From Synechococcus sp. 1G10 (GTDB lineage: Bacteria; Cyanobacteriota; Cyanobacteriia; PCC-6307; Cyanobiaceae), in contig NZ_NQKW01000010.1 in the NCBI RefSeq assembly GCF_002252625.1, forward strand, positions 1-64,000: DNA of 64,000 bases, given 5' to 3'. The notes below the pieces were generated by a model. That model was not told where the DNA came from. It saw only the letters and a list, made by a program, of their open reading frames with translations, and did not search any database. Positions 35,612 through 44,105 of the stretch are shown here, piece after piece (the stretch's first letter is position 1; each line of letters starts with the position of its first letter). The position numbers were made by a program, and so were the translations under genes.

Positions 35612-37735
35612 GTGCCAGGAAAGATTCAGACGATCTCCTTCGATGGTCGGGAGATCAAGCTGACCACAGGCTTGTATGCCCCCCAGGCCGGGGGTTCGGT
35701 ATTGGTCGAATGCGGTGACACCGCCGTGCTGGTCACGGCCACCCGCGCCAAGGGCCGCGAAGGCATCGACTTCCTGCCCCTCACCTGTGACTACGAAGAG
35801 CGCCTCTACGCCGCCGGCCGCATCCCCGGCAGCTTCTTCCGCCGTGAAGGCCGCCCCCCCGAGCGGGCCATCCTCACCACCCGCCTGATCGATCGCCCCC
35901 TGCGGCCCCTGTTCCCTTCCTGGCTGCGCGACGACCTGCAGGTGGTGGCCACCTGTCTGTCGCTGGATGAACGGGTACCGCCCGATGTGCTGGCGGTCAC
36001 CGGCGCCTCGATCGCCACCCTGCTCGCCAGGATCCCCTTCAACGGCCCGATGGCCGCAGTGCGCGTCGGCCTGCTCGGCGACGACTTCGTGCTGAACCCC
36101 AGCTACCGCGAGATCGAGCGCAGCGAGCTCGACCTGATAGTGGCCGGCACCCCCTCCGGTGTGGTGATGGTGGAAGCGGGCGCCAACCAGCTGCCCGAGC
36201 AGGACGTGATCGAAGCGATCGACTTCGGCTACGAAGCCGTGGGTGAACTGATCAAGGCCCAGCTGACGCTGCTGGCCGAACTGGGCATCGAGCAGGTGTT
36301 CCCGGAAGCACCGGTGCAGGACCCCGCCCTGCCGTCATTCCTGGAGCAGGAATGCGGCGCCGGCATCGGTGAAGTGCTCAAGCAGTTCTCCCTCACCAAG
36401 GCCGAGCGCGACAGTCAGCTCGATGCGATCAAGGCAGAGGTGGCAGGCAAGATCGCCGCCCTCTCCGACGACGACCCCATTCGCGTGGCCGCCGCCGGCA
36501 AGGCCCTGGGCAACACCTACAAGGGCATCACCAAGAAGCTGATGCGCGCCCAGATCCTCACCGAGGGCAAGCGGGTCGATGGCCGCAACCTGGATGAGGT
36601 GCGCCCGATCAGCGCTGCCGTGGGCGTGCTACCCAAGCGGGTGCATGGCTCGGGCCTGTTCCAGCGCGGGCTCACCCAGGTGCTCTCCACCGCCACCCTC
36701 GGCACCCCCAGTGATGCCCAGGAGATGGACGATCTCAACCCCATGGGCGAGAAGACCTACCTGCACCACTACAACTTCCCCCCCTACTCCGTCGGTGAAA
36801 CCCGGCCGATGCGCTCCCCCGGCCGCCGCGAGGTGGGCCACGGCGCCCTGGCCGAGCGGGCGATCATTCCCGTGCTTCCCCCCAAGGAATCCTTCCCCTA
36901 CGTCCTGCGGGTGGTCTCGGAGTGCCTCAGCTCCAACGGCTCCACCTCGATGGGCTCGGTCTGCGGCAGCACCCTGGCCCTGATGGATGCCGGCGTGCCC
37001 CTCAAGGCTCCCGTGAGCGGCGCCGCCATGGGCCTGATCAAGGAGGGCGATGAAGTGCGCATCCTCACCGACATCCAGGGCATCGAGGATTTCCTCGGTG
37101 ACATGGACTTCAAGGTAGCCGGCACCGAGAAGGGCATCACCGCTCTGCAGATGGACATGAAGATCAGCGGTCTGGCGGTGAGCACCATCGCTGAGGCCGT
37201 TAACCAGGCCCGCCCCGCCCGGCTGCACATCCTCGAGAAGATGCTCGAAGCGATCGACAAGCCCCGTGACGTGCTCTCCCCCCATGCCCCACGCCTGCTC
37301 AGCTTCCGCATCGACCCGGAACTTATCGGCACCGTGATCGGTCCCGGCGGCCGCACGATCAAAGGCATCACCGAGCGCACCAACACCAAGATCGACATCG
37401 CCGATGGCGGCATCGTCACGATCGCCAGCCATGACGGCGCCGCCGCCGAGGAAGCCCAGCAGATCATTGAGGGGCTCACCCGCCGCATCAGCGAGGGCGA
37501 GATGTTCAACGGCTCCGTCACCCGGATCATCCCGATCGGTGCCTTCGTGGAGATCCTCCCCGGCAAGGAGGGCATGATCCACATCTCCCAGCTCTCCGAA
37601 GCCCGGGTCGAGAAGGTGGAAGATGTGATCAAGGTGGGCGATGCCGTGACCGTGCGAGTGCGCGAAATCGACAACCGCGGCCGCATCAACCTCACCCTGC
37701 GTGGCGTCGCCCAGGAAACCGTGCCGGTGGCCTGA
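35612..37735 (+). CDS. pnp: Polyribonucleotide nucleotidyltransferase (PNPase)
   Basis: A 707-residue 3'-5' phosphorolytic exoribonuclease. Two RNase PH domains (first with [28 protein letters not shown]; second with TTLG-like [13 protein letters not shown] and [21 protein letters not shown]) flank a helical domain; then a KH domain ([18 protein letters not shown]) and an S1 domain ([28 protein letters not shown]). GTG start, reading [15 protein letters not shown]. Confidence 0.98.
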   Translation: MPGKIQTISFDGREIKLTTGLYAPQAGGSVLVECGDTAVLVTATRAKGREGIDFLPLTCDYEERLYAAGRIPGSFFRREGRPPERAILTTRLIDRPLRPLFPSWLRDDLQVVATCLSLDERVPPDVLAVTGASIATLLARIPFNGPMAAVRVGLLGDDFVLNPSYREIERSELDLIVAGTPSGVVMVEAGANQLPEQDVIEAIDFGYEAVGELIKAQLTLLAELGIEQVFPEAPVQDPALPSFLEQECGAGIGEVLKQFSLTKAERDSQLDAIKAEVAGKIAALSDDDPIRVAAAGKALGNTYKGITKKLMRAQILTEGKRVDGRNLDEVRPISAAVGVLPKRVHGSGLFQRGLTQVLSTATLGTPSDAQEMDDLNPMGEKTYLHHYNFPPYSVGETRPMRSPGRREVGHGALAERAIIPVLPPKESFPYVLRVVSECLSSNGSTSMGSVCGSTLALMDAGVPLKAPVSGAAMGLIKEGDEVRILTDIQGIEDFLGDMDFKVAGTEKGITALQMDMKISGLAVSTIAEAVNQARPARLHILEKMLEAIDKPRDVLSPHAPRLLSFRIDPELIGTVIGPGGRTIKGITERTNTKIDIADGGIVTIASHDGAAAEEAQQIIEGLTRRISEGEMFNGSVTRIIPIGAFVEILPGKEGMIHISQLSEARVEKVEDVIKVGDAVTVRVREIDNRGRINLTLRGVAQETVPVA

Positions 37736-38005
37736 TCCACCCATTAACGATTAACGCTCAAACCGCTTTCAGCTGAGCTGAAGGCGGTTTTTTTTATGGA
37801 CTGAACATCCGCCGTTTTGAGCCGGTAGCTATCACTGCTGGTTTCGAGGTGATGGCTGGGGGAGGTGGAATGATCAGGCGAAAAAGAAACGCGTAATAGG
37901 CCATGGAAAGCCCTCGGTCATTGAATAAACCGTAATCACCCGCTTACCAACAGGCGGTCTCACTTGCTGCAGGCAAGCTTGCTTTTATTCATCCGCAGGC
38001 GAGCT
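37736..38005. other. Intergenic region between pnp and cysQ
   Basis: Holds the pnp terminator. The remaining about 200 bp is A+T-richer and contains a GCAAGC/GCTTGC-type inverted repeat near 37964-37985 that could slow transcription from cysQ, without a clean T-run. No gene seen. Confidence 0.4.
37761..37795 (+). terminator. Rho-independent terminator after pnp
   Basis: A stem of AACCGC, TTCAGCT and their complements around a short loop, followed by eight T residues. It starts 26 bp after the pnp stop. Confidence 0.92.
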
Positions 38006-38941
38006 TCACACCACGAAGCCCGGATCGATCCGCGCCATGGCGGCAACAGCCCGTTCACACAGTTCTGAGTGGGACAGGCCATGGCTGGCGATCAGGCAGC
38101 CCGCCTGCAGTCCGTCGCCGTTGTTGTAGCGGAGGGGGCGGCCATCGGCATGGCTGAACGCACCGCCTGCCGCCCGCAGCACCGCCTCCGGCGCCGCCAT
38201 GTCCCAGTCCTTGGGGGCGCTGCGGCCGGAGAGAGAGAGGTAGAGGTCGGTTTCACCGCGCAGAATTGTGGCCACCTTGCAGCCCACACTGCCCACCGCC
38301 AGCGAGGAGCCCAGGTTCAGGGCCTGAATCAACTGCTCCAGCCGCTGATCGCGGTGGTTGCGGCTGGCCACCAGCACCAGCTCAGCCGGTTCGCGGCGCT
38401 CGCTCAGCTGGGGCGCAAAGCGCTCACCGGCTGGATTCTCCCGCCAGGCACCCCCGATCAGCTCCTCAGCCGCCGCCCCCACCAGGCCGAACCAGAGCTC
38501 CTCCTTCTCGGGCAGCAGCACCACGCCGAGCACCGGCTGGCGCTGGTGCACCAGCGCCAGATGCACCGCATATTCGCCGGTGCCCTGCAGAAAATCCCTT
38601 GTGCCATCGAGCGGGTCAAGGATCCAGAGCCAGTCGGCTTCCAGGGGAACCCCCGCGCTGAGCTGCTCCTTGGCGGTCTCCTCACTCAGCAGAGTCCAGG
38701 GGGCGTCGGGGAAGGCCTTGGCGAGGCCATCGAGCAGGTGCTGGTTCACCGCCAGATCGGCCGCCGTCACCGGCCCCTCGCCCCCCTCATCCACGCTCAG
38801 CGCCGCTCCGTAGCCGAAGGGGGGCTGTTCACCGCGCGCGTAGGCCCTCAGAATCGCTGCCGACTCCCAGCACAGGCGCCGCAACTGCGTCAGCAGCTCC
38901 TCCAGATCCAGGCCGGCGGGCAGGCAGGGGGCAGCCATCAT
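38006..38941 (-). CDS. cysQ: 3'(2'),5'-bisphosphate nucleotidase (CysQ-like inositol phosphatase family)
   Basis: A 311-residue Mg2+-dependent phosphatase. Motifs: GPVTAADLAVNQHLLDGL near 60, LLSEE near 85, WILDPLDGTRDFLQGTGEYAVHLAL near 107 (the D-P-(I/L)-D-G-T signature) and KDWDMAAPEAVLRAAGGAFSH near 246. CysQ removes 3'-phosphoadenosine 5'-phosphate from sulfate assimilation. Start ATG at 38941 or the next ATG codon; it faces rsmI so closely that their start codons overlap. Confidence 0.88.
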   Translation of the reverse strand: MMAAPCLPAGLDLEELLTQLRRLCWESAAILRAYARGEQPPFGYGAALSVDEGGEGPVTAADLAVNQHLLDGLAKAFPDAPWTLLSEETAKEQLSAGVPLEADWLWILDPLDGTRDFLQGTGEYAVHLALVHQRQPVLGVVLLPEKEELWFGLVGAAAEELIGGAWRENPAGERFAPQLSERREPAELVLVASRNHRDQRLEQLIQALNLGSSLAVGSVGCKVATILRGETDLYLSLSGRSAPKDWDMAAPEAVLRAAGGAFSHADGRPLRYNNGDGLQAGCLIASHGLSHSELCERAVAAMARIDPGFVV

Positions 38942-39824
38942 GGACACGGCCAGGGTCAGACAGAGCCGCATTGTGGAGCAAGCCAGCGAGCCCGCCGCCG
39001 GGGTGCTGTATCTGGTGGGAACACCGATCGGCAACCTCGGCGATCTCTCCCCCCGGGCACGGCGGGTGCTGGAGGGGGTCGACCGGATCGCCTGCGAAGA
39101 CACCCGCCACAGCGGCCAGCTGCTCGCCGGCCTGGGCATCCGCAGCCGCCTGCTCAGCTTTCACCAGCACAATCAGACCGCCCGCATCCCCGAACTGCTC
39201 GCCGCCCTGGCCGCAGGGGAAAGCCTGGCGGTGATCAGCGATGCGGGTCTGCCGGGCATCTCCGATCCGGGCGAGGCCCTGGTGGCGGCCGCCCGCGCCG
39301 GCGGCCATGCGGTGATCTGCGTGCCCGGCCCCTGCGCCGTGACCACGGCCCTGGTGAGCAGCGGCCTGCCCAGCGGCCGCTTCTGCTTCGAGGGGTTCCT
39401 GCCGGCCAAGGCCGGCCTGCGCCGCCAGCGGCTTCAGGAGCTCGCGGCAGAGCAGCGCACCCTGGTGCTCTTCGAGGCACCTCACCGGCTGATCGAGCTG
39501 CTCGACGACCTGCTCAGCACCCTGGGCGACAGGCCGTTGCAGGTGGCGCGGGAGCTGACCAAACGCCATGAGCAGCAGATCGGGCCCAGCGTCAGCGCCG
39601 CCCTCGAGCACTTCCGGCGGGTGCCGCCACGGGGCGAGTGCACCCTGGTGCTGGGCGGCGCGGCACCGGAGCAACCGCCCCTGCTCAGTGACGCCGAGCT
39701 GACCCAGGAGTTGCGCGAGAAAGTGGCCTCAGGCCTGAGCGCCAGTGATGCGGCCCGCCAGCTCGCTGCTGAAACCGGCCTCTCCCGCCGCAGCCTCTAC
39801 GCCCTGCTGCACCAGCCGGAGTGA
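38940..39824 (+). CDS. rsmI: 16S rRNA (cytidine-1402-2'-O)-methyltransferase
   Basis: A 294-residue tetrapyrrole-methylase-fold enzyme. Signatures: LYLVGTPIGNLGDLSPRA near 20, CEDTRHSGQLL near 47, VISDAGLPGISDPGEALV near 90 and GFLPAKAGLRRQRL near 150. ATG 38940 overlaps the divergent cysQ start; a GTG at 38973 would give a start nearer the conserved core (EQASEPAAGVLYLVG) and may be the true one. Confidence 0.92.
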   Translation: MDTARVRQSRIVEQASEPAAGVLYLVGTPIGNLGDLSPRARRVLEGVDRIACEDTRHSGQLLAGLGIRSRLLSFHQHNQTARIPELLAALAAGESLAVISDAGLPGISDPGEALVAAARAGGHAVICVPGPCAVTTALVSSGLPSGRFCFEGFLPAKAGLRRQRLQELAAEQRTLVLFEAPHRLIELLDDLLSTLGDRPLQVARELTKRHEQQIGPSVSAALEHFRRVPPRGECTLVLGGAAPEQPPLLSDAELTQELREKVASGLSASDAARQLAAETGLSRRSLYALLHQPE

Positions 39825-39905
39825 GAGCGGGCGCCGCCTGCGCTGGGCCTGCCCTGAATGGTTCATGCTGAAGGCCGAGCTGCCCCACTCCCCTCCGCCT
39901 TGGCC

Positions 39906-40148
39906 ATGCTGCTGCGCCTGCGCCTGTTGCTCACCAGCCTCGGCGGCGGGCTGCTGATGCTGCTGATCCTCTGCCTCGGCGCCCAGAACCTGGAGGAGCG
40001 CCCCAGCCTGCGGCTGGGCATCGGCCGCAGCGCGCCCCTGCCTAGCGGCTTCCTGGTGGGGCTGGCCCTGGCGGTGGGGGTGATCAGCGGCGGCAGCGCC
40101 ACCGCCCTGCTGCTGCCCCGCAGGGATCAGCCGCCGGGGAGGGCGTAG
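39906..40148 (+). CDS. Small hypothetical membrane protein, LapA-like layout
   Basis: An 80-residue protein with two hydrophobic helices (MLLRLRLLLTSLGGGLLMLLILC and FLVGLALAVGVISGGSATALLL) joined by a polar loop containing GAQNLEERPSLRLG. This layout is like LapA/DUF1049 proteins but no firm motif confirms it. The 3' end overlaps the converging HTH gene by 22 bp. Confidence 0.55.
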   Translation: MLLRLRLLLTSLGGGLLMLLILCLGAQNLEERPSLRLGIGRSAPLPSGFLVGLALAVGVISGGSATALLLPRRDQPPGRA

Positions 40149-40954
40149 AGCGCCCCTTCCAGCACCACACGGGTGATGCCCTGCCCCACCAGAAAGGTGG
40201 CCGTGCGCTGAATCACCTGGCTGTCAGGCATCTTGATCACCCGCTGGGTGCGGCCGCACTGACGCTTGGCCTGGCGTGGATTGGCAAACACCACCAGGGC
40301 CTGGCGCGCCTGCTCGTCGTCGGGGAGGGCGCCGAGCTCGGGGAAATCACTGAGGGGGCGAGCCTGCAGCTCCACCGTCTTGTCCACCAGCATGTACAGG
40401 CTGGCGGGCAGGGGAGCGCTCTCCAGCGGTTGGCAGACCACTGCCGCACCTTCCTGCACCCCCGAGCTGAGGTTCACGCCTGCCATCACCGGCACCATGG
40501 TGAAGACATTGCCTTCGGCGTCGGTGTCATCACCGTCGCCGTCGTCGCTATCGCCGTCGTCAGACTCGACGTCGTCGCCCTCGGCCTCCTCACCGAAATC
40601 ATCAGCGTCATCGATCGCCAGCACACCGGGGCCGGAGCCGTCCTCGTCAGTGTCGGGCTCTATCTCCACCAGTTCGAAGTCGGCTTCCGCCTCAAACAGC
40701 TCAGCCTCTGAAAGTTCGGCGGCGTCAGGCTCCAGGGGCAGGGGCATCTCCTGCTGATCCAGCAGCTCCACGGGGCGGCCGCGCTCCTTTTTGAGCTGCT
40801 CGTAGAGCTCGGGGGTGAAGGCACCCTTCACCACCCGAGTCACCGTGTTGGGGCTGCAGCCGAAGCTGTCGGCGAGGGCCGCGCTGGACTCACCAGCCCG
40901 CCACCGCTGCACCAGCTCCTGTTTCTGGGCGTCACTGAGCCGGGAGGCCGCCAT
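40127..40954 (-). CDS. Cyanobacterial helix-turn-helix protein with acidic linker
   Basis: A 275-residue protein. The first 45 residues form a helix-turn-helix (LSDAQKQELVQRWRAGESSA, LADSFGCSPNTVTRVVKGAF) resembling resolvase- or transposase-type DNA-binding domains. A long very acidic linker (about 75-160, DDGDSDDGDGDDTD) leads to a conserved C-terminal domain (VPVMAGVNLSSGVQEGAAVV through LVGQGITRVVLEGALYALP). Probably DNA-binding; role unknown. Start at ATG 40954 avoids an unlikely Cys-rich extension. Confidence 0.75.
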   Translation of the reverse strand: MAASRLSDAQKQELVQRWRAGESSAALADSFGCSPNTVTRVVKGAFTPELYEQLKKERGRPVELLDQQEMPLPLEPDAAELSEAELFEAEADFELVEIEPDTDEDGSGPGVLAIDDADDFGEEAEGDDVESDDGDSDDGDGDDTDAEGNVFTMVPVMAGVNLSSGVQEGAAVVCQPLESAPLPASLYMLVDKTVELQARPLSDFPELGALPDDEQARQALVVFANPRQAKRQCGRTQRVIKMPDSQVIQRTATFLVGQGITRVVLEGALYALPGG

Positions 40955-40994
40955 CGAGCAAGTTGCGCAGCAGCCCAATCTAGGCTGATGCAGT

Positions 40995-41068
40995 GGGCCG
41001 TTAGCTCAGCTGGATAGAGCATGCGACTTCTAATCGCACGGTCGCTGGTTCGAATCCAGCACGGCCCG
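40995..41068 (+). tRNA. tRNA-Arg (anticodon TCT)
   Basis: Cloverleaf with acceptor GGGCCGT/ACGGCCC, D-loop AGCTCAGCTGGATAGAGC, anticodon loop CTTCTAA (UCU) closed by a TGCGA/TCGCA stem, and T-arm GCTGGTTCGAATCCAGC. Discriminator G; CCA not encoded. Confidence 0.96.
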
Positions 41069-41211
41069 TTCCCCAACCCAACGGCTTCTGGGGCTCCAGA
41101 AGCCACACCAGCATTCCCTGACCGGATCCCATTTCGGTAGCAGCAGCGCCGACCGCTCCGGCGATTTGTCAACAATCTTGACAAATCCATTGAATCCGAG
41201 AGGCCGGCCCC

Positions 41212-41700
41212 ATGGCCCTCACACGACGCGTCGAACTGGTGCCGCTGCAGCGCACTTCCTCAGGCAATGCCCTCTTCAGCCAGGCCCAGCCCAGCGACGA
41301 AACCCTGATCGCCGATCTGGCCCCCCATCAGCCCGTCTCGCTCTTCTGCCACCGCCGCCAGACCGATCAGCTGATCCTCCTGCGCGGTTCGCTCGAGCTG
41401 GTGGTGCTGGAGGACGGCCGACTCGTGCGCATTCCCCTGCGGGAAGACGAACCCCTGCTGGTGCGCATCCCGCCTGGCGTTCCCCACGGGGCAGTCAACA
41501 GCAGCCGCCACTACGCCACGGTGGTGAATGCCGTACTGCGTCACGGCCCTCCCGACCCACGCGACTACAGGCCGCGGCCACTGCCCCACAGCCTGCGGGC
41601 TCAGTGGCAGCAACTCATGGGCGTGCCCGCGCCAGCAGATCCTCCGCAGGCGGCAGGCGCAGCCGATCTGCCCAGCCCAGGCGCTCGAGGCCGCGGATGA
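41212..41700 (+). CDS. Cupin-fold protein
   Basis: A 162-residue protein with a single cupin barrel: FCHRRQTDQLILLRGSLELVVL and VRIPPGVPHGAVNSS, in which the last His of the second motif is conserved. The first motif is poor in His, so metal binding is doubtful. It resembles sugar-epimerase-like cupins of cyanobacteria, but no substrate is evident. Its 3' end overlaps the converging desaturase gene by 86 bp, unusual, so the C-terminus (after about residue 135) may be shorter. Confidence 0.7.
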   Translation: MALTRRVELVPLQRTSSGNALFSQAQPSDETLIADLAPHQPVSLFCHRRQTDQLILLRGSLELVVLEDGRLVRIPLREDEPLLVRIPPGVPHGAVNSSRHYATVVNAVLRHGPPDPRDYRPRPLPHSLRAQWQQLMGVPAPADPPQAAGAADLPSPGARGRG

Positions 41701-42415
41701 AAACGTAGGTGGGATCGGGCAGCTGCCTGATGCGGCCCCCTCGCACCCCGTAGCCCTGCCGCACCGACCACTGGCAGGCGTGATGCAGGTTGTGCCAGCC
41801 CTCACCGAGGGTTATCAGCGCCACCCAGCCGTTGTTGCGGCTCATGTCGTCGGTGATGAACGGCCGCTCCCCGGCCAGGTGGGCCAGAGAATTCACCGTG
41901 GCCACCCCGTGGAAGAGCACGGTGGTGCTCAGGAAGAAGGACGCCAGCCACTCCGGTCCGCCCAGGGCATAGGACAACCCGCCCAGGGCCAGCAGCGGCA
42001 CGAAATGCAGGCGATCGATCAGCCTGAGCACCGGATCGGCCTCCACGTCGGCGGGCAACCGCTCCGGGAAGAACGAGGGCGCCAGCAGCCAGCCCACCTG
42101 CGAGCGCCAGAACCCACCCAGGCCCGCCTGGGGCTTCAAGGGCGAATGGGGATCGAAGTCGGTGTCCACATGGCGATGGTGGGCCAGGTGATGGGCCTTC
42201 CACCAGCTCGGTCCCATCTGCCCCGCCGAGGCCCCCACCAGGGAACCGATCCAGTGCACCGGCCTGGGCGCCCGATAGCTGCCATGGGTGATCAGGCGGT
42301 GATAGATAGCGGTGATGGCCAGCATCCGGATCATGTAGAGCGCCAAGGCCCAGGCCGCGGCCGCCAGGCTCAGCCCGGTGACCAGCAGCAGCAGGCAACC
42401 GAGGTGCGACACCAC
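41615..42415 (-). CDS. Membrane fatty-acid desaturase (DesC/acyl-CoA desaturase type)
   Basis: A 266-residue diiron desaturase. Three His boxes: HRLITH at 39-44, HHLAHHRH at 75-82 and HNLHH near 208. With four hydrophobic stretches it fits the delta-9 family, acting on membrane lipids with ferredoxin. The frame is open about 30 codons further upstream (PFQKFPLNSGRTRFLYALGP), which looks like a natural desaturase N-terminus, but only a non-ATG/GTG codon could start it; the GTG at 42415 is the first standard start. Confidence 0.88.
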   Translation of the reverse strand: MVSHLGCLLLLVTGLSLAAAAWALALYMIRMLAITAIYHRLITHGSYRAPRPVHWIGSLVGASAGQMGPSWWKAHHLAHHRHVDTDFDPHSPLKPQAGLGGFWRSQVGWLLAPSFFPERLPADVEADPVLRLIDRLHFVPLLALGGLSYALGGPEWLASFFLSTTVLFHGVATVNSLAHLAGERPFITDDMSRNNGWVALITLGEGWHNLHHACQWSVRQGYGVRGGRIRQLPDPTYVFIRGLERLGWADRLRLPPAEDLLARARP

Positions 42416-42520
42416 GATGAAGGCCGGCCCCAGTGCATAGAGAAAGCGAGTACGACCGCTGTTCAGGGGGAACTTCTGAAAAGGAACTTCACACTAAGTG
42501 CTGGCCCCTGCGTCGGAGGC

Positions 42521-43294
42521 TCAGGCTGCCAGAGCTGCGGCCACCACAGGGTTGCTGTACCAGCTGCGCACACCCTCACGCACCGGGACCAAGCCCAGTT
42601 CGGCGCGCAACTCCTCGAGGTCCTGCCCCATGCGCTCCTCCCAGATCACCGGGAAGAGTCGCTGGGCGGCGGCACCGGTATCGAGGCCATCCACGATCAA
42701 CCGCAGAATGGCCCTGGCCGTGCGTGCCTGGTCCTCAACGGTACTGAGTTCGGCAGCGGGGGTGCTGCCCAACAGCCAGCTGAGCATCAACGACACCAGA
42801 TCGGTGAAGCCCAGACCGGGGTGGTTGAACTGGCCCACGCTGATGCTGATCACCCCGATCTCCCCGTAGTTGTCGAGGCTGTAGCCGCTTATGATGTGGT
42901 GCAGATCGTGGGTGGCGAACACCCGGTAATTGATGTAATCGGCTTCGGTCTCAAGGTTGTTGTAAAAGGCCGGATCAGGGAAGAAGTTGATGTCGTAGCC
43001 GTGGGCGTTCAGCACCGTGGCGTAGGTGTGCCCGAGCGTGCCCTTGGGCAGGGCGGCCAGGGCCTCCACGTCGTAGGGGCCGCAGAGCCGGCGTTCCTTG
43101 ATCAGGGCGGCGGAGGCCGGGTCCTGCTCCAGGATCCGGGTGCACAGCTTCATCGGATTCGACTCCCGCAACCGGTGCGACAGCAGAAACACATTCCCCG
43201 CGTCCTTGCCGCCCCCCACCGCCAGGTCGACGAGTTCGAGGAAGTCCTGCAGGTTGTGCTGGGCGGCGATCGAGTTGAGGTAGCGGAAACCCAT
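42521..43294 (-). CDS. Coq4-family protein
   Basis: A 257-residue member of the Coq4 family. The family metal motif HDxxH-(x11)-E is intact: His129, Asp130, His133 and Glu145 in ATHDLHHIISGYSLDNYGE. Eukaryotic Coq4 takes part in ubiquinone synthesis; cyanobacteria make plastoquinone, so a role in quinone or other isoprenoid metabolism is inference. ATG chosen at the start of the conserved domain (MGFRYLNSIAAQ). Divergent from the hox operon. Confidence 0.85.
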   Translation of the reverse strand: MGFRYLNSIAAQHNLQDFLELVDLAVGGGKDAGNVFLLSHRLRESNPMKLCTRILEQDPASAALIKERRLCGPYDVEALAALPKGTLGHTYATVLNAHGYDINFFPDPAFYNNLETEADYINYRVFATHDLHHIISGYSLDNYGEIGVISISVGQFNHPGLGFTDLVSLMLSWLLGSTPAAELSTVEDQARTARAILRLIVDGLDTGAAAQRLFPVIWEERMGQDLEELRAELGLVPVREGVRSWYSNPVVAAALAA

Positions 43295-43318
43295 GGCGTG
43301 TGGCCGAATGTGGAACTT

Positions 43319-43346
43319 TGAAGCTGTTGAACTGTGAAGCTGTTGA
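43319..43346. repeat. 12-bp tandem direct repeat upstream of coq4
   Basis: TGAAGCTGTTGA occurs at 43319-43330 and again at 43335-43346, 16 bp centre to centre, 24 bp before the coq4 start in the coq4-hoxE divergent region. The spacing is about 1.5 helical turns. It could be a regulator site or a slippage product. Confidence 0.5.
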
Positions 43347-43556
43347 GCTTTAGAGCAGGCCGGCGGTCGTGGCGAGCACGCCTGGTGTGGAGATGACGGC
43401 CTGATCTGGCCTACCAGTCGCGATCCTGATCGATAGGGTTGCGGCCGGTAGCGCGGGCGGCATCGGGCCGATGTCAGCAATCCCCCGCACGCCCCTCCGG
43501 CCGAATGCCTGCGGCCGAAACCGTGGCTAACAAAGGGTTGGAGTGCGGAAAAGCGC

Positions 43557-44105
43557 ATGACCGCAACCAGCCCGGCCCGACCCGCCGCATCCAAGCCATC
43601 TCCTTCGGCCGAGGAGATCGCCAACCGCAAGATCGCCCAGGTCATCCGCCGGCATGGGGCCCAGCCCGATGCCCTGATCGAGGTGCTCCACCAGGTCCAG
43701 GAGATCCATGGCTATCTCCCGAAGCAAGCTCTCGACCAGGTGGCCCGCCAGCTGCGAATGCCCCTGAGCCGGGTCTACGGGGTGGCCAGCTTTTATCACC
43801 TCTTCACGCTGGAGCCGCCCACCCCCCACCGTTGCGCCGTCTGCCTGGGTACAGCCTGTTTCGTCAAAGGGGGGGCCGACGTCGCGGCCCGCCTCGAGCA
43901 ACGGCTCGGGGTCAAACTCGATGACGCGGCCGGCAACGGCACCTGGGCTGTCCAGCATGTGAGCTGCCTTGGTGCCTGCGGCCAGGCGCCGGTGCTGGTT
44001 GTCGACGGTGTGCTGCTCACGAAGCTGCCGATCGATCAGCCTGAGGCCCTCGATGCCGTGTTCGAGAGCGCGGGCATGCCGTCAGCAGGAGCGGTGCCCG
44101 CATGA
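43557..44105 (+). CDS. hoxE: Bidirectional [NiFe] hydrogenase, diaphorase subunit HoxE
   Basis: A 182-residue thioredoxin-like [2Fe-2S] protein, homologous to NuoE. Helical N-terminal part (IAQVIRRHGAQPDALIEVLHQVQEIHGYLP) is followed by the cluster cysteines in CLGTACFVKG and CLGACGQAP. HoxE joins HoxFU and is thought to relay electrons to ferredoxin or NAD(P). ATG start follows a 262-bp divergent promoter region; stop overlaps hoxF by 4 bp. Confidence 0.96.
   Translation: MTATSPARPAASKPSPSAEEIANRKIAQVIRRHGAQPDALIEVLHQVQEIHGYLPKQALDQVARQLRMPLSRVYGVASFYHLFTLEPPTPHRCAVCLGTACFVKGGADVAARLEQRLGVKLDDAAGNGTWAVQHVSCLGACGQAPVLVVDGVLLTKLPIDQPEALDAVFESAGMPSAGAVPA

Noticed and set aside
40500-40620. Repetitive GAC/GTC-rich stretch as a possible tandem repeat element
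   Set aside because: It encodes the acidic Asp-rich linker of the HTH protein, so it is coding low complexity and not a separate repeat.
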